Assembly: GCF_024323335.1 (NCBI RefSeq)
Contig: NC_066581.1
Coordinates: 228,734,539-228,798,538 of the forward strand
From: Lathyrus oleraceus
Lineage: Eukaryota > Streptophyta > Magnoliopsida > Fabales > Fabaceae
Direction of reading: 5' to 3'
DNA: 64,000 bases
The position numbers were made by a program, and so were the translations under genes. The notes beneath the pieces are model-generated. The model made no database searches, was not told where the DNA came from, and saw nothing but the letters and a program-made list of their open reading frames with translations. Positions 42,547-55,591 of this stretch are shown here, piece after piece; the stretch's first letter is position 1; each line of letters opens with the position of its first letter.

Positions 42547-43769
42547 AGGTACAACTCTACGAGCACGAGCAATGATTCCTAAGTAAACCCAAACATGTTA
42601 GAAACTGACACCTGCAAAACAGAAGACAGGTTATTATGACTCACGCATGAATGCAATGTTTATCCATATGAGGAACACTCTTTCCTTCGGTTCTGGCTTC
42701 ATCGAAACAGATAAAAAATTTAACAATAGCATTCTGACATCAGGATGTCTCTCAACCAGAATCTCAATCGAGAATGTACCCTGAGTATGGATAGACATGA
42801 GTTAGATGCCGATGAATGCAAAATATGGATGATGCTGATGCGTGAATGCAATACACTGTGCCATCCTCCAAGTCATCTGAACATTTACTGCACTGAGTTA
42901 CAACCTCTGAATTGATCACAACCATCTGAAGTACTGAGCAACCATAATTACAACTCTGGGTTCCGAAATAAACGGAACTGGAGAATACACCATCATCATC
43001 ACCACCAGAGATTCTCTGAACAGATAACCATAAGACCCTCTGAACCAGCCCGGGGAATCCTGAAATAAACGGATCCCCACTGATAAATAACACGGACAGA
43101 ACTCCGGCGTCTCTGAAATAAATGTCCATAAATCCGACTTATAAATAGGACTCTGATCAACGGCTGAACCAATAGTCACCATCAAAGTCACCATCAAAAC
43201 ATGCATCTGTACGAATCAACCCTCCCCTCACAGGTGAATTCTAATCAGGTTATCCTAAGGCGGATAATAGTCTCGACAATCGGGCAAAGATACTCAACGG
43301 GTTTGCCCTTTCGGGTGTGCCGTTGTAGCTCTCTTAAGATCATCTAAACCAAAGATCCGGGAAAGAACGGTCACCGAAGTCAATAGCTCAAAAGAGGTAA
43401 CTAGACTAAAGTGGAATACTCCACAATGGAAAAGCTCTCTCAGATGAACCTCGTCCGGCTTGTGGTATGTCACGTCGCAATAACATGCCCAACCAGCATG
43501 TGAGGAACGTGAGACCACACTAATCCTAGGTGTATACTCGGGCCTGGGTTTTAGCCCCACTCAGAACACCCACCCCAAATCATAGGAACCACCTGTACAG
43601 AGGACAGCAACATGATAGTATGATGCATGCAAATATTTATGCAAATATATACACAGCAAAATAATCATAAATGCAATAAATAGCAGCACAAGCAACCTAA
43701 ACTACCCTAGAGAACGCTAGGAGAGACTCGCTTAGGGAAGATGGACCAGCCAGAGGTAACTTCTCTAGT
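42547..43769 (-). other. 5' leader of nested Ogre copy A
   Basis: About 1.2 kb between the primer site and gag without a recognised ORF. It contains a GAAA-capped hairpin at 43295-43325 and CTCTGAAATAAACGGA-type repeats (42955-43130). The extra upstream ORF known from full Ogre elements is not seen. Confidence 0.6.
43295..43325 (-). other. GAAA-capped hairpin in the 5' leader of copy A
   Basis: On the sense strand a 6 bp stem CAACGG/CCGTTG encloses an inner CCC-GAAA-GGG. This is the same inner module as the hairpins after the pol stop. It is conserved in copy B at 56340-56370. Confidence 0.7.
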
Positions 43770-43787
43770 TCCCCAACAGAGTCGCCA
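43770..43787 (-). promoter_or_regulatory. Primer-binding site of copy A, tRNA-Arg type
   Basis: On the - strand TGGCGACTCTGTTGGGGA follows LTR b after a two-base spacer. It is complementary to tRNA-Arg, the hallmark of Ogre. Confidence 0.9.
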
Positions 43788-43789
43788 GC

Positions 43790-46700
43790 TGTCGCATCCG
43801 CGAAAAACAACCGGCGGGCTAAAACAAAACAAACAGAGTCGCCACCATGCGTTATTTTTCCAATAGAGGGAAAGGAAACGCTCGAAGTAAACCTGGAAAA
43901 GACATGGTCTCGCGACCAAAGAGAGATGGGATCGGGAGTCGGTTATGCGAAGGGAAGGTATTAGCACCCCTACGCATCCGTCGTACTCGACGGGATCCAC
44001 GCTCAAAAGAATAGAAGAAAGGTTGCTAAAACTGCTCACCAACATCACATACACACACTGGAAACAACACAGGTGGGATAAGAGGGGAAAGGGCTCGCTA
44101 GGATATCGCATCCTATGCCTACGTATCTCATCTGGAATGAGAATCAGAGCTACCGTAGTTCGGCTCACGCACGCCAAACAAAACACACACAGGAAACCGA
44201 CTGCCAATCGCTGGGCTTACGTCAGACTCCACACAAAACGGCAAACATGGAAACCGAATGCCAATCGCTGGACTTACATCAGACTCCGAACCAACAAACA
44301 CACACAGGAAACCAAATGCCACTTGCTGGACTTATATCGGACTCCAAGCACACAACAATAGGATACGGAATGCCAATCGCTGGGCTTACATCCATCTCCT
44401 AACACACACAAGAAAGGATAACCAACAACAAGTTAATAGGGAGTCTGGAACTCGAGCCTAATAACTGTCAAGCAAACACACACAAAAGAAAAAGGGTGCC
44501 CGGAGAGATCTCGTACGACCTCCTGCCTACGTACCTCATCTGGTATGAGGACCAGGGCAACGTAGTTCCCCTTAACAGGGGAGAAACTTTCTCCTAACCA
44601 GAGACTGGGAAATGACAAACTAGAAGGGAGACTGACTCGAGCCTAATAGTTATCATGTAATCCACCATGGTCCTAGGTTGAGGTTTCTATCTAACTTGCA
44701 CAGGCAGCAAGCTATCCTAAACAGGCAAAGCAAAGCAAACATACACATAATTAGCACACACTATACACAAACAAAGTGGGCTCACACAAGGTTAGGCTGT
44801 GAAACACAAGCCAACTGGAATCGGGTGTAGTTAGCTCTTAACCCTAACATTGAGAGTTAGGGTGAAGCAGACGAAATGGGAAGTGAGGGTAAGACCTCAC
44901 AGCTCTTATCCCTGGCCTGGGAGAGCTTCAGACAAATGAAAGTGGGAGTTCAGAAAGTTGGAACTCTTCTCCACATATGACTGACACAAAAAAGATCTTG
45001 GGTTAATATCCACAATGCATCAACACAAGGTGTGTGAGCAAAGTGGATGACACACGGAATAGCAGGAGATGGATTGCACATCTCTTTTATCTGCCAATTG
45101 CCTTATAGAGGTCTTTCCCTGCTTGGCACAAATGTAAACAAACACAAGCATTGCCTCTTAAGGAGGGCTTCAGACAGGTGCCTGCCCAAGTAACAGGACA
45201 GGTCTTCCAGACTACATGAAGTCAGAAATATTATACCTATATGGTTAAGCAACCAAGCAAAAGCAAGTTCAAATTGAACTTAAGCAACTTATGTAGCTGT
45301 TGAAAACATCAGACAAATCAGTTAAACTGTACAGACAAACAGACAACATGAATATCAATAGTCAAACCCAATGAGCAAAGGCATAAGCCGACAAGTCAAA
45401 CTCAAATGAGTTAACAACCCTACAAAACACACAAGGTTAGTAGTCAAAAGTAAACACCAAAGACTCAAGTGATAGAGCATCAACAACTATGGAACTTGAG
45501 TGCTCAACCTGAAATCAAAGCTCAAACATGAGAAGCAAACCACTAGGTCAAAGCCTAGGGTCAAGGATGGAGAAAAAATTCAAAATAGAACATGAAAATT
45601 GACATGAATCCACTTCAATCAATTAAGAACACAATCCAAAAGGTCTTATCTCAATATCAATCACCAAATCCATTTCATGATCAATTGAAGTTCGATGCAA
45701 TTTTAAAGCTCAAAAGTGACCAACCAGAATGAAAAATCTCAATTAAATCCAGAAATGATTCCAAAAATTCCAAGAAAATTCATGCTCATTCTCAACATCC
45801 AGAACATGCATCACAGAAAAAGTCATGACATTTGGAGATCAATTGGCATGGCAAACACATCACATAAGCTGAACAATCAAAAGTGTGACACAAACTGTCA
45901 CACCATGCAAACACAAGCATAAAACAGCAATGGAGCATGGAAAAAATGTCAAACCAAAGCCAAAATGTCCAGCAAAGTGTCTAGAATTAGCATGCAAAAT
46001 TTCACATTCATTGGATAAGAAACAAGCTATTCACAAGGAGATAAGCAAGGCAAGGTCAAATAAGCATACATGATCACATAACCTAGCACCAAATAAAATC
46101 CAGCCATGCAAAAATTTGGAAATTATGATGATAAAAAACTAGATGGAACAAGGAACAAATAGCAAAAAACCAGGTATTTTTTGGATCAATTTTCAATTTA
46201 ATATGAATTTTTGAAGTTCGGAAAACAACATTAAAATAAAATGGACAATGCATATGGAAATTGGAGGGAAAGATTAAATGGATTTAAGTTTGAAAATATG
46301 CTGCAGGTGATACGCGTATGGCGCACAGTGATACACGTATGGCGCGCCTGGTGCCCAGTGATACGCGTATGGCACACAGTGATACGCGTATGGCGCACAG
46401 TGATACGCGTATGGCCAGTGGTGGTTTCCACCATCTTCTTCGCGAAGACGGCGGAGCTACAGTGCATGCGTTCAGAAAATTTCCAGAATTTCGCCAAAAA
46501 ATTATATCAACAGAAAGCTCTTCCAATGGAGATTACAGATCAATTAACATCTAATCCTAATTCATCAAGATCAAAGAGAAACGAGCAAAAACATTTTGAC
46601 ATGTCAAACTTTAATCAAGCATAACTCATTCATTTCTCATCCATTTCACACGAATTTTATATCAGATTAATCAGCGTGAAAAGCTCTACCTAAACATGGC

Positions 46701-48360
46701 AATGGATTGAAGAATTAAGAGATTCGAGTTTTTATCTCTTGAAGAGCAGAACAATAAAACCAGCGATTCAAGCTCCTAAAGTGTCCAAATCCACTCCTAT
46801 ATTGATGACTTGAAGCTTTATGACGAAATTGGAGCTCGTAATGGCTTAGATCTTGATTAATTTTCCACTTCCATCTTCATGAATTTGCTTGGAGTGTGCT
46901 TGATTTTTGCTCGAATTCAATGATCCAATGCTTGATTCTTCATCCACTACACTCAATAAACCAGAATATGGAAGAAAAATGCTATGCTATGTGGAGAATT
47001 TTCAAGTTTTGATTGAGAGAAAATTTTGGAGGGAAAAAGTTTCAAGATCCAAAAATGGTGAAAGAGTAATTAACCTCTTGAAATTCTGTTATAATTTACT
47101 ATTTATATGCCATGTTAATTACCATGCTAATCCTAATTTGTAATGGTTAATTAGGATTAGTGATAATTGGAATGAAATGCAAAAATGAAAAAAGATGTAT
47201 CATGGCCATGCACCACGTGAATAGTAGCATGCAAATGCTCACATTCACTTAAAACCAACTCATAAACATAATGCAAGTGGACTTTCACTCATGCAATGCA
47301 CCAAATTTGAATTTCTCCATTTCCCTCCAAAATGCACTTGAATTAGCACATGATCACATGATAAAATTTCATGCAATGCCATGAATGATTTGGAAAATAT
47401 ATGTCAAAATAAGAACAATGCAAAAGGAGCCATCCAATTTGGAGCTTTGGTGAAGAAGTTATGCCCCTATGAAGTTCAATGTTCACTTGGCCAAGTTTTG
47501 ATCATATCTCCTTAACCACACATGAGAAATTGATTATCTTGGACTTTTTGGAAATGGGAGAGAACGATCTACAACTTTCATGTTCAACAAAATTTCATTT
47601 GAAGCTTTCTTGATGATGTAATCTTGAGTTGAAAACCTTTCCATTTTTGGCAATTTTGAATTAGAGGTCACTTCTATTTTTGGAAAGTTTTGTCATGACT
47701 TTATTTTCTTCAATGTTGATGTTTGAAATGTCAAATGAGACTTGTTTGAACATGAATGAAGTATTTCCAGTCACTTCCCACCTCCAAATCCAACAGTTGA
47801 CTTGTGGTTGACTTCTGTTGACTTTCTAGGGTTTCAGATGCTTTGGTCATGCACAGATGAATTTGAGCCTCAACCTCTTGATGAAATGGCTCCAAAATGA
47901 AACCCTAGCTTATACAAGCTCAATAAACTCACATGATGATCCCCATCTCAATGAAGACCTCATCTCCTTGAAAAACCCTGATTGGCATAATACAACTGAT
48001 TAGGGTTGACCAGAGGTCAAAACCCTAATCCCAAGGAAGCTTGTCAGGAACAATGAACCTCTTGGTGATGATAAGACCATGATGATGGTGATGTACCACT
48101 TCAACCAAGATGATGATCAATCTCCTTGAGGAACCAAGAAACCCCAATTGAAGCACAAACCCTCAGATGGCTAGTGATCAATTCATGAGACCCTCAGGCT
48201 TGATCTTTTAACCTCTCTATCTTCTGATAAAGACCTAGGAGGATGACTTGCTCAATCTTTCCACATGATATGCAAATATGCAATGACTAATGACCTACAA
48301 GATGAAATGCAATATGCTAAGCTAGTCCCAAGAGAGGAGGGCAAATTTTGAGGTGTTACA
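43790..48360 (-). repeat. Ogre LTR b (middle, 4571 bp), shared by copies A and B
   Basis: It has the same ends as LTR a. It serves as 5' LTR of copy A and 3' LTR of copy B. It carries its own set of private substitutions (for example near 45693, 46027 and 47578) and does not look like a simple mosaic of LTRs a and c. Confidence 0.95.
46307..46414. repeat. LTR minisatellite, LTR b
   Basis: Same five-unit structure and length as in LTR a, with point differences between units. Confidence 0.85.
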
Positions 48361-51300
48361 GCTGCCCCTATTCAATCCACTGTGAACCTGTCGATATGAA
48401 TAGCCTCGGCTTTCAGATGATCAGGGTGAAGAGTGATTGAATACCAAGAACAGACGAACAATTTGCACTCTGATGGGAAATAATTAACCATGCCTGTCAG
48501 AATCGGCAAAGAAGCAATCTCAAAAGAAACATTCGTCTGGTACGGAGAAAGTCGGCCTGAATACTGAAACAGAAGGTCGACCTGGATACCAAAATAAATG
48601 GTAACACAAGAATAACCATGGCCCGAACACCACCTATCCGCTGGGGATTATTACTACTTTTTTTACTTTCTCTTGAACCCCGAAACTTTCTGATGATTTC
48701 CTCCTTTTCGTTTTCTTGAACCCCGAACAAATATTTTCTTTTGCGCGAATGATCCCGGATCACCGCAGTTGAACCCCGACACTTCATAGTAGTCTTGTTT
48801 GCCAAATAATGAACCCCACTCTCCATTTTGAACCCCAGTCGCCTGACGATAGCTCGCGATCGCCATTGTGAACCCCGTTCTCCAGAAAACACCCCGTGTC
48901 TCCCTTTCTCCATTTGGACCCCGTTTTCCAGAAAATGCCGCAACACTTCCTTTCTCCATTTGGACCCCTTTCTCCAGAAAATGCCTCAACACTTCCTTTT
49001 CTCCATTTGAACCCCGCTCTCCAGAAACTTGTGATAATTCCGCTGGCAACGTCGGAAATAACACCAAAACACCACTCTGATGGCGACATATCAGAGGACA
49101 CTCGACCAGACATTGACTGATGACTGGGAAGAAACTCGACGTTTACTGACATCGAACAAGGATGTTTACTGACACCAAAGAAAACTCGACCAGACATTTA
49201 CCAATGACTGGGAGGGAACGCGACGTTTACCGACATCGAACAATGATGTTTACTGACACCAAAGAAAACTCGACCAGACATTGACCAATGACTGGGAAGG
49301 AACGCGACGTTTACTGACATCGAACAATGATGTTTACTGACACCAAAGAAAACTCGACCAGACATTGACAAATGATTGGGAGGGAACGCGACGTTTACTG
49401 ACATCGAACAATGATGTTTACTGACACCAAAGAAAACTCGACCAGACATTGACAAATGACTGGGAGGGAACGCGACGTTTACTGACATCGACACGACACT
49501 TATCGGTATCGCAGGGATGACATCTACATATGTCAAAACTAGGCAGACGCTTGCTGGGAACTAACTGGGGAATGCTATTGATCCAAAATCACGATGTTGA
49601 ACTCCTCAGAGTAACACATTCCAACTTCCATCTCGCCCGACAGAAATCTTCCTCCAATATCGCACTACCGGGGAATACCGTTGACCCAACGTCACGATGC
49701 CAAACTCCTCAGAGTAACACCTTCCAACTTCCATCTCGCACAACAGAAATCTTCCTCCAATATCGCACTACTGGGGGGACATGGTTGACCCAACGTCACG
49801 ATGCTGAACTCCTTGGAGTATCATCTTCACTGACCGGCAAAACCCATTCTCGGATGGTAACCACCGCTTGGGGTTAACTTATGCTTGCAATGCTGAGGTT
49901 GATCTTCCAACCAGCGAAACCATTTCTCAAAAGGTAACCGCGGCTTGAGTAACATCTTCACCCACTGGCGAAACTAAATCTCAGACGGTAACCACGGCTT
50001 GAGACTAGCCTATGCTTGCAATGATGATGCATGACTTTTTCAGCGTAATGCTCCATAATCATGGAAATGCTACGCAATTTATTATGCAATATGCTATGAT
50101 CTCTTAAATGATGCATGCATAAAAAGTATCCCCCTCAAGGGACTCTTCTGGGGAGCTCGAGGCACTCTGCTGAGGAACTCGACAACACTCCAATCTCCAC
50201 CCTGCTGGGGAATAGCACTGCTGCTGGGAAAAGGACCACCTTTACCAAGGATGACCTCCACTGAAACCCGATCCACTTGGGGATTTCGCTGGGGAAGAAA
50301 CCACCAACGCACTCTATGGGGATAACAACAGTCTCTAACTTGCTGGGGATACAACAATCCCGACTCTACTTGGAGAAACCAATACCAATAGATACCTCCA
50401 CTGGGAAATAGCAACCTTCAGGCCTGGCTGCTGAGGAAACACCGATCTAAAACCTGCTGGGGAAATAACCATCCCGAACCTGCTAGGGAAGACACAGACC
50501 TCGAATCTGCTGAGGAGGTAACAATCCCAACTCTGCTTGGGGAATCCAGGAAGTTCTGGCACTGAACACCCGTCGACTCGTCGAACCATGGTATTCAACA
50601 TCCAAATCCGGTGTCAGCTTTCCAATTTTGAGAACTCCCAGACTCGTCTGGACTTTTCTGATTCATCACCTTGTATTCCCGACCGCTCCGTATTCTACGA
50701 AGAGCAAACTCCTGGGATTCATACAGACTTTCCAATCTTAGACTTTGAAGAGTCTTCTTGATTAATATCCAGGATCGTCGTACGTTCTTTCCGTCGTCTT
50801 TTCACCATTTCTCCATCCATTCGTCCCTGATTGGACTCCACGGGGATCCTTTGTCAAAAGGTTTCCACATCACAACCTGCAAGTGAGCGAAAATACCTAA
50901 CAGTACCTGCAAACGAGATCGTTAGATAAAAACGTGCCCCAGGCGTGTCAAGATTCAACACTTGGGTCACTCAACCTTCCGAATAAGATTTCAAATTTTC
51001 AATCTTATAAACATGCATTGGAAGGGACCTGTATGTCTTAAAATGCAAAGATTCTTTATCAAAACAATGGGATGTTTTTGCAATCAAAGCGGTAACGAAA
51101 ACAAAAACAAAATTATTTGACTGAATATGCATTATATTGATTGAAAAAGTGTGGCTCAAATTGAGCAATACAAAGGAAGCAACTCCTGAAAAGAGGTAAT
51201 TGCGCCCAAAAGGAAAATCTATCATAATGGCAATGTGAAACCGCGATCTCATCGAGTTTCAACTCGGTTACACCCCATATGTCCCCAGACTCTCCGTGCT

Positions 51301-51580
51301 TTCTGCCTTCTGAAAAAGACGCTTCCGACTGCTCCCTACCGGGCATTATCCATGTCATATCCAAATTACAAACGGTCATGCCAGACGCAGTTGTTCGTTT
51401 CAATCCCTCTTTTTCCTGGACCGCCCTTTCGGGTTTTCAGTCCACCGGGATACCCTTTTTTGCCCAAGCCGCCTTTTCAGGTTTTCGACTTGCCGGGTGT
51501 ACATTTTTCTTTTCTATCCCTAATTTTTGCCCGAACCTTTTCATCATTTTTTTTCGGTTCGCCGGGATGCCCATTTTTGC
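48361..51580 (-). other. 3' untranslated region of nested Ogre copy B
   Basis: Near-identical to copy A's 3' region, with the same arrays. The polypurine tract on the - strand is ATAGGGGCAGC at 48361-48371 next to LTR b. The ~46 bp repeats lie at about 48775-49030. No gene is seen. Confidence 0.75.
49101..49490. repeat. 84 bp tandem array, five units (copy B)
   Basis: Units start CTCGACCAGACATT from 49101 in 84 bp steps. It is one unit shorter than copy A. Confidence 0.92.
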
Positions 51581-51607
51581 CTGGACTATTTTATTCTTTT
51601 CGTCCAG
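51417..51607 (-). other. Four hairpins after the pol stop of copy B
   Basis: Same four hairpins as copy A at an offset of +13046 (51417-51444, 51465-51492, 51532-51561, 51581-51607), with all stems intact. Confidence 0.85.
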
Positions 51608-51615
51608 CGGGTCTC

Positions 51616-53475
51616 TTATACGAAGTATTTTTTAACTGTGTCCGCATTCACAGGGGATGGAAAATCTTCGTCATCCATGGTCGTCAGCAACAAGGCTCCG
51701 CCAGAGAAAACCTTCTTGACCATGAATGAACCTTCATAATTGGGTGTCCACTTGCCCCTACGATCGTTTTGAGGAGGAAGGATCCTTTTCAGCACCATAT
51801 CACCTACATGGTACGCACGAGGTCGCACTTTTCGGTCAAAAGCACGCTTCACCCGCTGCTGGTATAACTGCCCATGACAGATGGCCGCCAGCCTCTTTTC
51901 CTCAATCAGGCTCAACTCTTCATACCGAGTCCTTACCCATTCAGCCTCTTGCAACTTCACGTCCATCAGGACTCTCCAAGAAGGAATTTGAACCTCAACC
52001 GGTAGCACGGCTTCCATCCCATACACCAACGAGAAAGGCGTTGCCCCAGTAGACGTACGCACCGAAGATCAGTACCCAGGATACCAACTTCGTACTTAGC
52101 CACATTGTTGGTGCATTCAAATGTTAGTCGGGCAACAAAAGGAATGTTGGATCCTTTCGGCGTAACCAAAGCAACACCAACTCATCTACCATCCACATGG
52201 ACGACCCCATCAGACATCAGAATCCGTTTGGATTCAGGGTCAGGCCCCTCCTCCGGGATCGGTTCCTCACAATCCTTCGATTTGAGAACCTCGATGTCCT
52301 CATCAGGGAACTCAAACTTCATCGGTTGATAATCCTCAATGGGTTGCTGGGCGAAGTTCTCAGACAGTACACTCCCCTTTATTGCTTTCTGAAAGGTGCA
52401 CTAAATATCGAAATCAGTCAAAATCATCTACCCTCTCGCAACTCGTCCGGTCAATGCTGGCTTCTCAATATTGGCTTCCCAAATACATACCTGATCGGAT
52501 CCATCTTGGAAATCCACAAAGTGGTATGAACCAGTATATACTGTCTCGGTCGGCGAGCAGCCTATGCCAAAGTACAGCAAGTTTTCTCGAGCAGTGAATA
52601 TTTTGTTTCACAGTCGGTAAACTTTTTGCTAAGGTAAATTGCATGCTCTTTTCGACCAGACTCGTCATGCTTCCCCAGTACACACCTCATAGACCCCTCG
52701 AGGGCTGTCAAGTATAGGGTTTATGGTCTCTCTCCATAGGGAGGCAACAGAATCGGAGGCTCCTGCAAATATTCTTTTATTTTTTCAAATGCCGCTTGGC
52801 AATCATTATTCCACCTGACCGTTTGATCTTTTCTCAATAATTTGAATATAGGTTCGCACGTGGCTGTTAGATGAGATATGAACCGTGAAATGTAGTTCAA
52901 TCTACCTAAGAAACCACGAACCTCCTTCTCCGTTCTCGGTTCAGGCATTTCTCTTATTGCTTTTACTTTAGCAGGATCAACCTCAATTCCTTTTTCACTT
53001 ACAATGAACCCCAGCAATTTACCGGACCGCACTCCGAAAGTGCACTTATTCGGATTCAACCTCAGTCTGAACTGTCTCAGCCGGTCGAACAACTTGGTCA
53101 GATCTACCAAATGCCCCTCTTCTGTTTGGGACTTTGCTATCATGTCATCAACATAGCATTCGATTCCACGATGAATCATATCATGAAACAAAGTCACTCT
53201 GATACGAGGCACCGGCGTTTTGCTTCACTAGAGGGCAGTCTTCTCTTAATGGCAGCTTGTGTACCTCGATATCGGTATCCGACCCTGGCATATCCTGACA
53301 TGACCAGGCGAAGGTATCCACATGCTATTTCAACAGGGCTACCATTCTGCTCTCGATTCGCCTCTGAAGCGGCCCTAATTTTCATTTCCTTTCTGACCTC
53401 GACGGTGCCTGGAATAACAATCTTGAACCGCTCCTCGTGCGGCTGAATCACCTTCTCCTCTTATTTCAACAACCT
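51616..53475 (-). pseudogene. Nested Ogre copy B pol remnant
   Basis: It shares every deletion of copy A: pre-RT linker joined to NAGASYQ in mid-RT; RT 3' half at 53212-52721 with YVDDMIAKS; broken RNase H; and integrase C-terminus only (52062-51616). Small differences from copy A include MDDEDFPSPVNADTVKKYFV at the end and a one-base indel near 52697. No integrase catalytic domain is present. Confidence 0.9.
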
Positions 53476-53872
53476 GGATAATTCCAGCAGATCACAATCT
53501 TCTTCGCCTTCTTCTTCGGCATGATAGATCGGATTGTCGAAGTCATATGAGGGTGTAACCAAATTGTTATCAATGAGATCCGGAGAATTACTTTTCGAAG
53601 TCGGAACGAGACAAATCAAAAAGGGGAAAAAATGAAAACAAACATTGCCATTTTTATTTATTTTAAAACTGCAAAAATAAATGAAAAACAGGGAACACCG
53701 CTTTTAATGTGAAAAACATCCATTTATTAATGATGCAAAATGTTGCACAATGAAACATGAGGTGGCCCTTACAATGGACCATTACGTTTCGGGCAAAACG
53801 TATGGCTTTCATGCAAACAGAATTGAAAAACAGAAATATTACTCTTCAGGATGAGTGACAGTGATGATCTTT
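53476..53872 (-). other. Intron-like spacer between gag and pol of copy B
   Basis: Same T-rich sequence and TTTTTGCAG acceptor as in copy A. Confidence 0.5.
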
Positions 53873-55591
53873 TTAGGCCTTCCAGTTCTGGACTTCCATC
53901 CCTGGTACGCACGGTTTTATCCAACCATCAAACTCGTAGTCACTGTCAGTCTCTTCACCTATCGCACAAGCGTGATCTGAATCTTCAGCAATTGCACCCA
54001 CCAACGCCTGACCATGCGCCGGCATGGGATTAGCATTAACATTCGGTGATGGTGCAAAATTGATGGCCTTGGAGTCTACCAGATCCTGGACAACATGCTT
54101 AAAAGCTCTACAGCCCTCAATGTTATGCCCTGGTGTACCAGAATGGAATTCACACTCGGTGTTCTCATCATAGTTAGGAGGCCTCTGATCTGATCTTAAC
54201 GGAACCATCGTCCTTGGCTGAACCAACCCAAGATCCATCAACTTCTTAAACAGAACAACATATGTCACGGGCGGCTTATCGAACTGACGATCAATCCCTT
54301 TTCCCCTCACTTGGTACTCGGCTCTCTGTGCTCTCTGTTGAGGTGGCTGATGTTGCTGTCGTACTGACTGATTACCAGCAGGGGTGGTTACCGCAGCAGT
54401 GTGCTGGTAGTAACGATCCCTACCGTGTCCTCTCTGGGCATACACAGCACTCGATTCACCCTCATTCTTGCGCTGACCATTCCCAAATGGCTTCTTTACT
54501 CCAGACGACGGAACATTTCCCTGTATTTTCCCCATTCTAAGCCAACTTTCAATTCTCTCACCAGCCACTACAATGTCTGCAAAGCCAGTGACGGGACAAC
54601 CCACCATCCTTTCAGCAAAAAACCCCTGCAGGGTACCCATGAACAGATCAGACATCTCCCGATCCACCAGCGGAAGTTGAACTCTGGCAGCCAACTCCCT
54701 CCATCTCTGTGCGTATTCTTTAAACCCTTCACTAGGCTTCTGAGACATACCCTGCAGTTGAGTACGGCTAGGAGCCATGTCAGCATTGAACTGGTACTTT
54801 TTAAAGAATGCATCTCCGAGATCCTGCCAACTCTTGATATCCGAAGACTTCAACTTGGTATACCATTCAAGAGACCCCCCAGACAGACTGTCTTGGAAGA
54901 AGTACATCCAGAGCTTCTGATCTGTTGTATAGGCAGAAATTTTCCGGACAAAGGCCTAGAGATGAGTTTCCGGGCAAGAACTCCCATTATATTTATCAAA
55001 CGCAGGCGCTTTGAACTTTTGTGGGATCACAATCCCCTCTACCAGCCCCATGTTCGACATATTGACAACCCCCGGAGTAGCATGGCTTTCCAGAGCCCTG
55101 ATCTTTTCTGCCAGCACCTGAATTTCCTTGTTTGGCGGTTGGACACCGTATTGACCAAACGGCTCATTATGCATGGAGAATTGATCAGCTTCTCTGTCTT
55201 CCTCCCTATCATCCTCAGCCCCAAAGAACGGAGGAAACAGACTGTCCTTCATATTATTACCCATCTGACCGGGTCCACCACCTGTTGCAGCGCCAAAACC
55301 GCCAGCATTATTATTCACTACACCCACAGTTGTTCTCTTTCCACCATCTCTAGAGCCACCAAGCCCCTGGTTAGAGACACCATCCAGGTTGACACCACTG
55401 TTGGCAGTTGAAGCCCGCTCGAGCTTCTCTACTTTATCAGCCAGTGCCTTCTGCCCGACTGCAAACCCTTGCATGATGTTAATCAACTCATTCATCTTCT
55501 CTTTCAGCTCGAGAACATCTGTGTTAGGTAGATCCATCAGTCTGGGTGTATTGCGTCTGGTGAAGTATCTGTGTGGACGTGTTGAATGCAA
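53873..55591 (-). pseudogene. Nested Ogre copy B gag, one in-frame stop at a different site
   Basis: This 573-codon frame from ATG 55591 to TGA 53873 is co-linear with copy A. The stop here is a TAG at 54956-54958 (after SSCPETHL), while the position of copy A's stop is open. The zinc motif CEFHSGTPGHNIEGC and the acidic C-terminus are the same. The 344-codon part downstream of the stop has an internal ATG at 54907, but the coiled N-terminus would be lost. Confidence 0.9.

Noticed and set aside
43790..48360. LTR b as an a/c recombinant marking the crossover point.
   Set aside because: By eye LTR b has private changes across its length, and sites where a and c differ do not sort into two blocks; a full alignment is needed.
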